From: Trichoplusia ni
Taxonomy: Eukaryota; Arthropoda; Insecta; Lepidoptera; Noctuidae
Direction: 5' to 3'
NCBI RefSeq assembly: GCF_003590095.1
Contig: NC_039497.1
Coordinates: 6,320,691-6,384,690 of the forward strand
Length of the DNA: 64,000 nt
Below the pieces are notes generated by a model. The model was not told the DNA's origin, ran no database searches, and worked only from the letters and a program-made list of their open reading frames with translations. Shown piece by piece: positions 10,201 to 21,875 of this stretch; position 1 is the stretch's first letter; each line of letters opens with the position of its first letter. The translations under genes were made by a program, and so were the position numbers.

Positions 10201-10881
10201 TCCAGAAGTGCCCTGGAAGCTATCGTTAAAAACTCTTTAAAAGATAACCTTCGTAGTCCGATAATTATAAATATTAAAGAACTTCTGTGCCTTCTCTCCA
10301 GTAAGGATATAGAGGTTATACTTGTATGGATACCAGGCCATATGGGCATCACGGGAAATGAGTGCGCAGACTCAGCCGCCAAGGCGGCTATCTCCAGCAG
10401 CTTAGCAGACACGACACATTACCGCATAGAAACCTATGACTTGATCCATAAGGCGAAAGCTGACCTCTTCAAAGCCTGGCAATCTTACTGGGATGTTTCC
10501 AGTAAGACCAAGGGTGGAGCACTGGCAGCAATTCAGCCCTCTATCCCCTCCAAACCTTGGTTCCACAAGTTCAAAAAGGTTCCAAAGCGGGTTACGTCAG
10601 TAATATGCCGTATCCGCATTGGTCATTGCTGCACTCCAGTTTTCCTACACAAAATCAGAGTCCTTAGTAATCCCCTGTGTGAGTGTGGTCTAGAGGAGGG
10701 TACTTTGGACCACATTTTCCTCAACTGCCCCCGGAACAAAGCTTACGATATGGATCAAGTCATAAGCAAGCTTAAGATCCAAAACCCAGTTAATGTCCGC
10801 CACCTCCTTTCCTTTTTCCCAAATCCCCAAATTATATGTGCTTTTATTAAATTTATTCACACTAACAATATAAAATTGTAA
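7225..10881 (+). CDS. LINE ORF2: endonuclease, reverse transcriptase, RNase H
   Basis: 1218 residues from 7225, but position 7225 is a TTG and the real reading frame is open from 7141: in-frame codons at 7174-7194 give LQWNARS, the start of the APE-type endonuclease, so the protein extends into ORF1. Endonuclease signatures: ETWL, LGDFN, and GSDHYPI (about residue 180). Reverse transcriptase: YRPIAL, FLDISAAYDN, GLPQGSVLSPLL, YADD (about 629-632), FLGVILD. RNase H: FYTDAS (about 926), then GEC, SDSRSALE and GHMGITGNECAD supply the acidic and His residues. A Cys/His cluster, CEC...H...C, lies near residue 1151. No frameshift or stop is seen. It nicks target DNA, copies the element RNA and removes the RNA strand. 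Confidence 0.93.
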   Translation: MVNLHTPAIFAIAETWLTPRLHFNVPGYSVLRDDRPDGYGGAAILINNSSSFSPLSLPPHGDEINAVGVNLLGIDFISIYIPSPNPTCLQYVKNICTAQNPTIILGDFNCHHVLWGSDHCDGPGLDLVDLIDEVGLCVVDGGLETRLPRPGQSRSCVDLAICSTSLTGHLEWQRLNHTHGSDHYPIRTTLTNRSLPSRDKPPLLKYKLPNANWDLYSQTLDSLVPSLPEISPDNLDACIEQFSEAVSLAAEHNIPHKNSASGKLSSPPWWDRECSAMVKARKDAESRYVGSMSVTNLIEYNRILAKSRRLFKKKKYEGWKNFCASLSPTSPSSIIWKKFKGYSRGCSTQNPSTIPHDLAPNFLCKLAPPYVPLSEECPSSPNPPILSNNPLDLPFSMSELETVLNHVRDSAPGIDGFPYSFYKRSGALCRQYLLSLINSCFSLSHIPDNWKTQLIIPILKSGRTPDSADHYRPIALSPVIGKILEHLIKNRLEWFVESRSLLAESQFGFRKGLSTMDSIGVLGTDARIALSKNESVLAVFLDISAAYDNVLLSVLSSKLRQLSIPAKMRQCICNLFSGRFVKLHIPGVESVTRTVWRGLPQGSVLSPLLYNIYTSDLHRSLNSDCRILQYADDLCLYLPYESIDQASASMQVSLDSLNHWLVSHGLSLSAPKSSTLIFTRKRVIPDVRLEVEGLPINLEDRVKFLGVILDSKLTGVSHIDYVTGKCEKKLNLLRALAGVWWGAHPFTLKLIYNATIRSLLDYASFWLEPCSKAALARLGVVQSRALRIVLGCMRSTPINALQVESGDPPLLLRRQYLADKFAYKMVLNSNHKLLPKLSTLDNLLGRSSYWRHKDPPLVLTSFRKLRMVTENAPIRQCTKLPVYTSPYKVLHFRPNFTPFIGVNKDTIQANVWFSQFVNDKWPNHTQFYTDASKLSPDGKTGVAVYLSNFQTFLQFQCPPETSVFTGECIGILEACKFIFSHNNITKAIIFSDSRSALEAIVKNSLKDNLRSPIIINIKELLCLLSSKDIEVILVWIPGHMGITGNECADSAAKAAISSSLADTTHYRIETYDLIHKAKADLFKAWQSYWDVSSKTKGGALAAIQPSIPSKPWFHKFKKVPKRVTSVICRIRIGHCCTPVFLHKIRVLSNPLCECGLEEGTLDHIFLNCPRNKAYDMDQVISKLKIQNPVNVRHLLSFFPNPQIICAFIKFIHTNNIKL

Positions 10882-11091
10882 ATATTATATTTAGTCTATG
10901 GTTGTAAATAATCTCTATGATAAGTATGTATCTACTAACTCATATTTTGTGTTGTTACAGGCAGCGAAATATCGCCTGAAAAAACTTAAAAGTTTTAAGC
11001 CCGCAGAATACCCATGTGTGGTCACTACGCGACACTGGCAGTAATTGTTGCGCAAGTTAGCAGATTGCCAAAACACTAAAAAAAAAAAAAA

Positions 11092-11104
11092 AAGAACTGA
11101 AGTT
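11092..11104 (+). repeat. target-site duplication, right copy
   Basis: Exact copy of the 13 bp at 5516-5528, directly after the poly-A tail of the LINE. Confidence 0.9.
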
Positions 11105-14100
11105 ATGCAGGTCACCAGGTTTGACTAAAGGCCCATACACAGGGGAGTGCGAGTCTCCGATACCTGACGCCTTTTGGTTTCTGTAGAAAACAGTACTTAT
11201 GTACGAATTTTGTATGAGTTTCCATGGTTTTAGACGGAAAAGTTCTCGGCACGGATTTACTCATAATTTTAGTCTAAACAGTTTTCTTGATCATCAGCAT
11301 TGTGTATCGCTGTGATTAATAAAAGCAGCACTAAAATTGTTAGGCAACGCACGGCAAAGAGAGAAGCATTCTTTCATTATTATTTATAAGCCAATTAGAC
11401 AAAAATAAACCAGATTGTAGAGCATCATTAAGTAAAATATTTTCTGTAATAACTATTATTTTAAAGACAATTTGGAATCTTCATTAAAACAGAATTTGAT
11501 GAGGGACTACAAGTAGCTTATGATTTTCGGCAGAACCCGTCCTATTAGCATTGACCACCTACAGTGTGTCACTTAAAACCTTCCAACAAGCGGTATCCTA
11601 GAAACCTACTATTACACAGAATTCCTCGACACCTACAGCTCGAATATTTTAGACAAATACCGATCTACGCGTTTCTAATGATCGCTGGTCCCAATCAATT
11701 AGTGTTACTTAGATATCAACTGACAATGTACCAGAGGAAATAAAAACAAACGCCTTCGCGAATCCAGTCTTAGAATCCAATGAAAAACCGTATGAATCAA
11801 ATATATCATTAAAACTCGAGAAAATATGATAAATTACCAATAAAGTATGCTCTCGGTAGCTCAAGGCGTTTTTGTTGAAGATTTTTTGAATTTGAAACGA
11901 ATTCTGCAAAGAAAACTAAGCTTAAGCTTTACAATTTTGTAAGACTATCATTCAATATTGAACTTTACAGGTTAGTAAATACGGTTTGAGTTAAGTTTGA
12001 GTTGATTTAATTACTGGTTGCCGTCCTTCAAGTAATGACCAATTAGTGCAAACACTGGAGTTATCTTCAATGAAGAGGATTCTGTTACAGTGCTTTTTGT
12101 TGTGAACACTCATGAATGAGGCGGCGTGGAACGCGTTTCAGACTTGTTTTATATTTTCGTTTATACCAATCTATTTTATAGACGGGTGTAAACCTAGTTA
12201 AGTAATTCGTTGTTTAAGTTTAAATGCGTCGATTACTTTTTGTGTCTCAAGCTTTTCAATTTCGTCGGAAAACTCACGTGTATTGTGGGTTTCTCAATCA
12301 ATGTACTTTATTTTGAGATTATAAATTCAATTTCTAGGTATTTCTTCATATACTCGGAATAAATAATTATAGGTACCAATATGACTTCCAACCCATGTGT
12401 TACTGCTTTACTTTTTAATTCTTAAGCCGGCTTTAGCAAAACATAAACATACAACTGTATTGACAACCTCCTTCTTTCAAAACGGATTAAAAAGTAAATT
12501 ACGTTCTTAATTTAAAAAACTGTTGGCTACACTCATTATACGCTTCAAATTAAGGTTATGAGCCACAATCAATTTTGTTTTTCTTTTTATAATTATTATT
12601 TACAAATGAGGGTTTAATACTATAATAATATATTAGTAATCAATTATTATCAAAGTATCGCCTTCTCGAAACATTTATATGTAATTGGATCCTATTCATT
12701 TGAATGTCCACAATCGTCACTAATCCAAACATGGGATAATGACCTTTATCACGTAAGCAATAAGTGTTAAATCACGTTAAAAACCCACTTGAGCCGTTAA
12801 TTTTAATGTAAACAGTTTCTTACCTAATGCAGGGTGCACTGGAATTAACAAATCTATAATTTCTGTCATTTTAAATATCAGTAGCTTCTATTCCGATGCG
12901 ATAGAGTTGAGTTTTCTGTGTCTTTAAGTTTATGGGTTTTCCGTTAAGATTGTCGATAAAAGGTTGGTTTCATCCTTTATATGGAAAATCTGCATCATTC
13001 TTATGCGCGTGCGACTCGATGAAGTTAGATTCGAGTGTTAGGCACCTGAGTGAGTAATGATAGATGTTATGGCCTAATTGAAATGTTTATAGACTCTTAA
13101 ATTCTAGGTCTCAATGATCTAGGCTAAGTTATTCGTGTATTGATCACGATTGTTTTTAAAGCTAAGTAATAAGTAAGTGGGAATGAGATGGCGCGACGAA
13201 CTGGATGCATATCACAAAAAAATGAAAGGAAAAAGCAATAGACCGGACAGAGTGGAAAAATCTAAGGGGGGCCTTTGCCCTGCAGTGGGACAGTGGATCA
13301 GTGGGTCTACCATGTTAAAGTGGCAACAGTATCATTGGTTGTGGAAAAGAGACAATGCTTTAAACTGTGCACTGTCTCCTTTCCCCAACTGCTACAGTCT
13401 TCGTTCGACTAATAGTGCTACGCCTTCTAGGAGGCTTTTCTTGTAAAGTGAAGGAACTAGGATCATATGAATGTTTCTTTAGGCTTTTATAGAACAGCTA
13501 GATCTCAAGTTCATCCTATTGCTACAATTTGGCTAGTGCTCTTTTCAATTCAATGGCAATTCAAAAATAACATAAAAAGAGAACTAAAAAATGGAGTGGA
13601 GCAAAGACACCATTAAATAAATAAAAAATGTCATGACCTTCAAATATATACCAAGACCAACACACGATATGTGTTAACGCACCCACGATAATCCAAAACC
13701 GGCGTGGGTTATAATTTAAACAAAATATGCATATTTTGACACACACAGGATGTTACGTCACAAATTTTTGCATTGGCCATAAATTCTCAATGACATTTAT
13801 TGGTAAATGACGTCTTTTTGTCTAGATTTGGTCAATTAAAACATTTCCGGTGTCGGCCCACATAGAATTCCCAACCTAAAGTAAGATAGAACTAGATTTA
13901 GAAAAGAGATGCCGCTTTACACCACGTAGTGCTTTCTCGCTCTATCAACAGGAACAACACTACTTTAAGAGATAGTGGAAGACCACCCAATTCATATAAA
14001 GAAGACTAATGATCATATTTAAGTTGCCTAGCAGTTTTATATGAAGTTGGTCATGTAGACAGTTAAATTCGACCAAGAGATCGTATAATCCATAAGCTAC

Positions 14101-16711
14101 GAGGGAAAATCCTCCACCTCTTTAAAGGGTATAATTACTGTATACAGGGTTAATTTATTATTTTTTGCTCTAATGTTACGATAGAAAATATTCCTGCTCC
14201 TCTAGCTAAGTAATATTGCTACAATCATAAAATTCAATAGAAAACGCTCGAATGTATGAAGATGACAGGTCAAGGTCACGTGACTTACCAAAACGAAATG
14301 TCATATCTATACATTTGAACGATATTTGTCGATTTCACGATTATAGCAGTTACTTGGTAAGAGGGACTGACATCTTTTTAAGTACAATATTTAAAAATAT
14401 GCTCCAAGCGTGGGGCACAATTTTAAGAGATAAAAGAATATGTAGAGCTTCTGAAAACACGTGTCATCTTTATACATTTGTCTTTTTTCTTATTAATATG
14501 CATATTATTTGCATGCATATGACGGTTCTGTTACAAGTGTTCTGCACCTGATTTGAAACAAATGAGAACTTATATTTAAAGAAATAAGTAACATAGGGTT
14601 TGTCATGGGCAATATGGATTGTAGAGACGAACCAATATTTAATTGCATAAATACTAATATCACTGTCGTTTAGAATAAAGTTTAGATTTATACATTATAA
14701 GTGAAACATTTGGTTATAGGCATTTTTGAATAATTAATTTATTGTTGAAACAAGCTTTTTTGAGGCTTGAAATCAAGGATCGTACTAAATTTTGTCATAA
14801 TTAAAGACTCATTACGCCGTTTGAGCGTAAAAAAATAACAAACATACACACCCTCACTAACTTTAATCTTTATAATATGAGTTCGAATGGGTGATAGCAA
14901 ACTGCATTATTAACCGATCTATACTGAACCCCGGTTTCGTCTGCGTTCCCTTACAATAAACTAAAATGAAAAAATATTTTAGCAAAATAAAACTCTTCCT
15001 CAAACCTACACCTTACAAATGCGTCATTAGCTTATCAACTAGATCTTAATGATTCATCGAAATTAGCATACTACCTACCGCTTATCAGTGAATCGAGGAA
15101 ATCTTACTAGAATGAACTTATACGGTCTAATGACCATATATGACCATATGAGAAGACGAAGACGGTACTGAGTCAGTGGTATTATTAAGCTTTTGTTTCC
15201 AATAGTTTATTTATTATCGCGAGAATTTGTGGCTACATGTGATTCATTGAATATGTCGGTCAATATTTTGTTGCTTCTTAGAAACTGATATTAATAGTTG
15301 TATCATTGTTTTATGTTTATTGTGTATTGGTATTTATTAGATGGTGTTTAGCAAGCTTAAGAGAGGAAATTATGTTAATTCAATTTGTAAATTAGTTTTA
15401 GAAGGGTAGTTTGACACAAAAAAGGAGAGTCGTGTTATTTTTTGTTTATATTCCTTATGATTTATTTTATAATTAAGTGTATTCCTATCGTTACTGTAAT
15501 CTAAAATACTAAAATCGCTGAACATAAATGGGGCTGATTCGGGTATCTCTAATTGTCCTCTATCATTAAGCAACTTGTCATCATTACTTCTCTAGTTCTC
15601 TTGACAGCCTGTATTTAAAAACTAAACACTCACCAACTATATTGAAAACATTTAAAAACTCATCGATGTTTCAGCTTCTGAACTTTAAACACATGAGTCA
15701 TGAGTTTCAAAAATGGAAGGATTCAATTGACTTAATATTTAAATGAATGTCATGGTTCTCTGATAAGCTATTGTGTACGTCACTAAGTTAGTGTAGAGAT
15801 GTATTGAGAGTTACTGTAAATGTAAATATTATCACGACATTAAGATTGAGAGTATTTGAGAGAGCTTCTTTCGTAATTATTTTTCGTTTATTCATAACAA
15901 AAGAACAACGACACCATTTAATTATCCAGTTTCTTACTCGCTAAACTAAAACAGGGACAGTTATATTAATTTTACAAACGCAGCCCGTGGAAATCTTCCC
16001 ATAGGCCGATACAAATTCGTAAAACCTAATCTACCTAGATACCACGTTTCAATCAAACCTTAAATCATAAAGTACTGTAAAAAAACAGAGTTCGTTAGCA
16101 TTGTACCATGGGCTGCAGTTCTAGGCCTCCTTCCAACACGCTCACCATACCTAATACGACTGTGTCAGGTGGACCGATCCTATACACACACCAAATTAAC
16201 TTTACAATCAACAAAATCTATTCTCAACCTTTAACTCTAAGCAATAAGGGTTATGTAACAACCTTGATGCGAAAATAACTTGGTATAATAGAACACGTCG
16301 TGTGCAAAAGCTCACGATCAATAGTTCATATTGTATTTCTTTATAAACGTCAACAAAAATGAGCGCATGACCATATATAAAATTTTACTAGAACATAATG
16401 GTGTGACATAGCACATAGCACGTATCGTACAGGTTTGGTGAACCTTGGGGTATTTGGCCGTGGGAATGTGAAATGTTATGGTTTTCTAATTCTATAGCTT
16501 TTGTTGAAGGCTTTCATTGCGCAGGCGCCAAAAAATACAAGATGTCTGACCGGCAACTGTCAATTTTGACAAAAGCCACAACTTGACGAAGTTGCCGCCT
16601 TTTCTATGTTTTAAAACGAAACGTCGGTAACAAGTGGTTTGTAAGTGTAAAAGGACTTAATTAGGTCAGCCTAACGCCTGGTTTAACCATGCTAGTCGTT
16701 CAGACAGCCTA
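11105..16711. other. gene-poor AT-rich region
   Basis: About 5.6 kb with only short fortuitous frames. The only recognisable content is an RTE-type remnant at 13170-13310. No exon with convincing codon use or domain, and no RNA gene, was found. Confidence 0.5.
13170..13310 (+). repeat. RTE-clade LINE 3' remnant
   Basis: The translation begins RWRDELDA and then, after a frame change, the bases 'ggcctttgccctgcagtggg' read AFALQW. RWRDDLD...GEAF.QQW is the usual C-terminus of RTE-type reverse transcriptase proteins. Only this tail is left and it is frameshifted. Confidence 0.6.
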
Positions 16712-16932
16712 TCCCTACTAATATTATAAATGCAAAAGTAACTCTGTCTGTCTGTCTGCTGTTACGCTTTCACGTCAAAACCACTGAACTGATTTTAATG
16801 AAATTTGGTACAGACATAGAGTGACCTTGAGAAAGAACATAAGATAGTTTTTATCCCGGACTTTTGAAGAGTTTTATTGGAAACGCGATATAACCGACAT
16901 CGACGCGGGCGAAGCCACGGGCGAAGAGCTAG
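16712..16932 (+). mobile_element. non-autonomous Helitron, about 221 bp
   Basis: Starts TCCCTACTAATATTATAAA after a host A and ends CTAG before a host T, as Helitrons do. A GC-rich hairpin-forming block (gcgggcgaagcc...) lies just before CTAG. Tetranucleotide ctgt repeats follow the 5' end. The same family is at 47241-47455, and in pieces at 62320-62415 and 62683-62815. Confidence 0.75.
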
Positions 16933-19900
16933 TATCAAATAAATTCATAATAATAATATATTCTAAAACATTAGAAAAAAACTAAATTTAAAACAGTTTT
17001 GTTCAAAGTAAACTACGTGGGCCTCTGAAAGCTAAGACCCAGAATAATTACAAGTTTACAACAAAAAATGAAATAATTGGATCCATTTTTATATCATTTT
17101 AAAACGAATTAGTCATGTCTGTTGTCCCTAGCTCCATTTAAGTACGTATTGGGCTGACAATTTAATTAAGAATGTTAATTATTTTTTTAATAACATAATT
17201 GAGTTTATAATACAGATTTGACGCGGAAGTGATTGAATATAAAATAATCTGTTTTTTGATTGGCAAATTAAATTAGAAACTATTTTATTTTGGGTCGTTC
17301 TAGATAATTTCAAAATTAAATGTATCAATTATTTGTTAGAAAATGAATGTTATTTTTTAAACGTCTTGATTAATGTAATTTACCCATTACCATACCAGCT
17401 AATTGCGGTAATTATGTGTTGAAGTGTCGAACTACATGTAATGTAGAGCAAGTACTAGAAGACGTACATTTTCTTCATCTAGATTTATTTGTATTAATCA
17501 ATTACTTGTCTAGTTGATGGCTTTTTTTAAACTAATATTCTTGTATTAATTTTATTGTTAAAACAACAACATACTGAATATTACATTTTTTACGCCTAGG
17601 GTAATTAGTAATTACGTAATTAGTTAGGTAATAAAATTAAAGGATCATAATTTTTAATTTACATTAAAGTAAAAAATAATAATTGTGTCATTAAACATAA
17701 TCTGTCATAATATTTTCTGATCCCGTATCTTCCAATCTGTAGAACGCTGCAAATAATAAAAAAAAACAGAGCCAAGGTACTAAAATCGTCAGCCACCATA
17801 AAAGTAATGAACGAGTTGCTTGTTATAATCGGTGTCAAAGTAATGACAGCACTATATTGACTTGTTAATTGCTGCCGTAATAATATTTCCCGCCATATCG
17901 GGAAATTCGCGCGCAAACATTGTTAGCAGAAAAAGACATAAATGTCACTTTGGTTTTATTTTTATGGGCCAGTATTTTTGTTGTAGAAATATAGTATAAA
18001 TATTTAAAGTTATATAATGTGTTTGCTAATAATAAGTAAATTAGGGATCCGAAGAACTCAGTTTATTAAGTGGAAAAACTTAGGGACTTACCTACCTTTA
18101 TAACATCAAGCCAAGTCTATAAAAAAGTAAAGTGTCACACAATCGATAAAAGCACAAAAACCTAACGAGTACCGCGAAACTGTGTAATGAAACAAATTAT
18201 AGCTATTTCATTAATATTTATGTGAATTGAGAGTCAAATATTTGCTTGAGAAATTCTATCGTATAAGATGGCAATAAGCAATGTTTTCTACCATTAAGCT
18301 GCCGATAAATATCTTCTAGCACATAAAGTATTCGACACCCAGCAGGGCGTTAGGCATAGTTTTTGTAGCCAGGAATCCTGCGTAGCGATTACTTAGCTGT
18401 AATGTTTTTAAGTTTGCGCCTCGAAATATTTACTGATGTGTAAAGGTGCGGATAGATTGACAATAAAGTGTGAATTAACAGAGGAAAATATCAATCTTAA
18501 ATGAATTCGTTTTTGTATTAACTTAACTAAAAGTTTTTCTAGGTTACGAAAAAGCATAACCCCATTTTGCTTTCGAATTAATTGATTAGGGAATCAAAGC
18601 ACCTAAGTTTTCAAACACACTCTTTTTCTCATTATCATATATTAGACAAGAATACCCTTTAGAAAAAAATCTCAAATTCAAATTTAGAACGCTGTGATTC
18701 ACGAAACAAAACGACCGCAAACTTTTTTCCCACACTAAATTACCATTAACGGCAACAGAAAAATAAAAGCCGCTCGTATTCTAAGCTTTATTTACAAGAC
18801 AGCGGGCGGTGCAAGCAGTCGACGCGGGGAGTTAGCCTAGGTCTCAGTCTAGTACATGTAGTGTGAGAAAAATATCCTAACCCTCACCTAGTTAGACAGG
18901 CGCCGTCAGCGCTTCGCCTGTCCTTTACGTACTATTTATTGGCATTGCCAAGTAAAACGTGAGCTATGACGATTTAGCGCATACTCAACTTGTCCTGCGC
19001 ACCTACGGTTTGGTCATTTTTGGTGCTGTTGCTTTATGAGGTAGACGTCAATCAATGTCTGTTGCCTAGGTTTAAAGCTGCTTGATTTTGCGTCAGAAAA
19101 CTTATCATAATATATTTTGCAGTAAGTCAAACGGTATTTTCTATTTCAAATCAATATTTTCTTTACATATATTCTGTACTATTTTGGCATACTTGATATC
19201 AGTATTGTGAAGATATTAAAAACACTTCCAGCATTTATTTGTTTTATTTGAAGCACCCATAAGCTCTAGTATTCCAGATAGTTTAAGATTAATATTACTT
19301 GAGCCTAGATCAAACTCAATCTGGAGATACAAGTCTGTGGCAATAGGTAATTAATTTAAAACTGTGTAAAAAATACTTCAATTAGGTATCTGACACCCGC
19401 TGTAATGTGCCGATATGTTGATCTAATTTGTTACTCAAACGTCATTAATCATCGCTAACTACTTTTATAACATAAACTTAGAGATTATTCCCTCATAGAA
19501 TATGTCCACAGATTCAATCAGTGAAACTTGATGAAATAGCCTGCTAAATTTACTTTTAGAGTATCTATTTATTTTCCAGTTTTCCAGATTTAGAATATGG
19601 TGAAACATGGTACCTACGTATATCACCTGAAGAGGTAATCACCTAAAAAAAATTCAGGAATCATCTAGAAATGCAACTCCAAAGTGTTTGTGTCTATATG
19701 TTGGGTAAAAGTTGCAGTTTTCAATAGAGGAACCAGCATTGATCACCACGAAGCTTCTGCTATGAACCCTGATTGATAAACACCACACGCAACGGGTGCA
19801 ACAACATCCCATAAAAAGGACCACCAAGAAAAGAATTAAAATTATTTATAAGCCAAAAATATACCGAATCCGGGGCATTGTATCGTTAAATAAGCATTTG

Positions 19901-21623
19901 TGCAAACTTTATCCATACTGCGTCCGCACGACCCACGCAGGCCCACCAACATAACAAAAATGTCGTTTTATATTTACTGTAAGATGCCAAATGACCTTGC
20001 ATCCAGCACGTGTGCCGACCTACACGATTTAGGAACAAATATTAAGTTCTTTATCACTTTAAATCATCAATTCACAAAAAGAAGACCTCATCTCAGTTTG
20101 AAATTCATTGCGCGTTTGGTTTACCTTTCGGGTAAGTTATGCTTTACAATCAGCCAATGGTCATTGTGGCAGCCGAAATAAGCATGATTTTTGCTCTTGA
20201 TGTAGAAAACCAGTTAATGTTAAATTGGTGAACTCTATCTATGTTTATTTCGCTTTATGTCACATTGGTGACTTGGCGATACTCTGACTCTCACCTGAAG
20301 ACCATTCCGCAGAACTTCAAAAACAGGTAAAATGATCCAATGATTGAGTGACGTTGAGCGTTTCTGCCAGCGGCAATTGGGAAAATGTGAAGCATTCCTT
20401 TGATGTAAGACGGTAGAACTCTTGAAGATACCGGGGTGTGCACCCCTCTGTCTTCTTCAGGGCAGAGAAAGTCTTTGTAGGAACCAAAAAGGAAACGAAT
20501 GAGTAGTCAATAAGATCATGGTATTTTTCAGTAGGCTCTCACATTCTTCGCGGTAAGAGATTGAAAAACGGTCTGTAGATTTTCACAACCGACCACTTTC
20601 CTATAGTTCTTACCATGAGGTAAGAAAGAGTAGAACTCTTGAGGACTTCTACTGCTGATTTGCGGTCAGGAACCACTTAAATGAGGCAACCGGTTTCATA
20701 TTATTATTCTTTGACCACAGAAAGAACTGACTGCTTTTGTCTGAGGTCTTTCGATAAAAGAAAACTCCCCTACTAAGCCCTTGACGACTACAGCCGTGAT
20801 CATAATAATATGCATGTATGTCCGTAGAAACATTAACTTTTTTATTTACCTCCCATTAAGGACAGTGTTATGCATTATACTCTATAAATCAACTGGTGTC
20901 GAGTTTATAAATACTTTTCCTTAAAATGAGTCACTTTGATTAATTATTTATTTTACCCAGAATGTATATTTTTAGGTCACAGTTCGTTTTAATCCTTTAA
21001 TTCGAAGTAAAATTACCAAGGTACAAACCTTGTTACATTGCATACTTGTGTGATTAACCCATTCAACTATGGCCCAGTTTTAACTCACTAATTGATAATT
21101 ATAAACAACGTTTAAACTTAATAAACGTAATGTGTGTACGCTTTTTATACCAGTTCATAATTTTAAATGACTTTGACGTGGTATGATGAATTATATGCTG
21201 CTAAAATAATAAAAAAAAATGGCAGGAAGGAGAGGACTGGGAGTTTTGTTAATACAATATTATGAGACGATAAACTTTTTGTTTTCAAAGTAAGAAGTAA
21301 TAAAACAGCTCCTACACGAAGGTCATAATATGCTTAAAAGGCATTGTGCACTAATTTAGGCTAATAAAAAATCATGTCGTGAACAAACAATTAAATTGCA
21401 ACTTAAGTAGAGCGAATTAAAAAGGTTTTGCATTTAAAACATTCGTTCGTAAATGAAAATTTCGCTTAGCGACTGATCAATTATTCAAAAGGGAATGTTG
21501 CGTTATCTGTACCTTTCGATTAATTATTCTATTTTTACACCAATCAGCAACTAGTACCTACTAACACTTCATATCTTTTTTATCAAAGTAACATTACAGT
21601 CATTGTATCTATCTATGATAATA
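16933..21623. other. gene-poor AT-rich region
   Basis: No gene recognised. A GC-richer patch near 18800-18930 and an E2F-like TTTCCCGCC near 17886 stand out, but neither is enough to call a promoter. Confidence 0.45.
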
Positions 21624-21875
21624 TCTATACTAATATATAAAGTTGAAGAGTTTGTTTGTTTGTTTGAACGCGCTAATCTCAGAAACTACTGGTTTAAATT
21701 GAAAAATTCTTTTTGTGTTCAATAGATCATTCATCGAGGAAGGTTTGATGCTATAAACCATCCCGCTGCGACTAATAGGAGCGAAGATACAATAGAAAAT
21801 ATGGAAAAACAGGGTAGATATAAATCATAACTTATATCTTCTAACCACGCGGACGAAGTCGCGGGCAACAGCTAG
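21624..21875 (+). mobile_element. non-autonomous Helitron, about 252 bp, second family
   Basis: A|TC at the left edge (TCTATACTAATATATAAA) and CTAG|T at the right, preceded by a GC-rich block (cgcggacgaagtcgcgggc). It carries a (gttt)n stretch near the 5' end and the 'atctcagaaactactggt' segment. An inverted copy with a decayed 3' end is at 54080-54279. Confidence 0.75.

Larger units (their letters stand above)
5529..11091 (+). mobile_element. full-length I-clade non-LTR retrotransposon
   Basis: Complete LINE of about 5.56 kb: 5' UTR (5529-5729), ORF1 (5730-7214), ORF2 with endonuclease, reverse transcriptase and RNase H (about 7141-10881), 3' UTR and a poly-A run (11078-11093). A perfect 13-bp target duplication brackets it. 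The RNase H domain in ORF2, together with three CCHC knuckles in ORF1, points to the I superclade (I or Nimb-like) rather than CR1 or RTE. Both ORFs lack internal stops and the duplication has not diverged, so this is a young insertion that could still be active. Confidence 0.93.

Noticed and set aside
19900..20181. 93-codon ORF in the gene desert
   Set aside because: No recognisable domain, biased composition or splice context; expected by chance.
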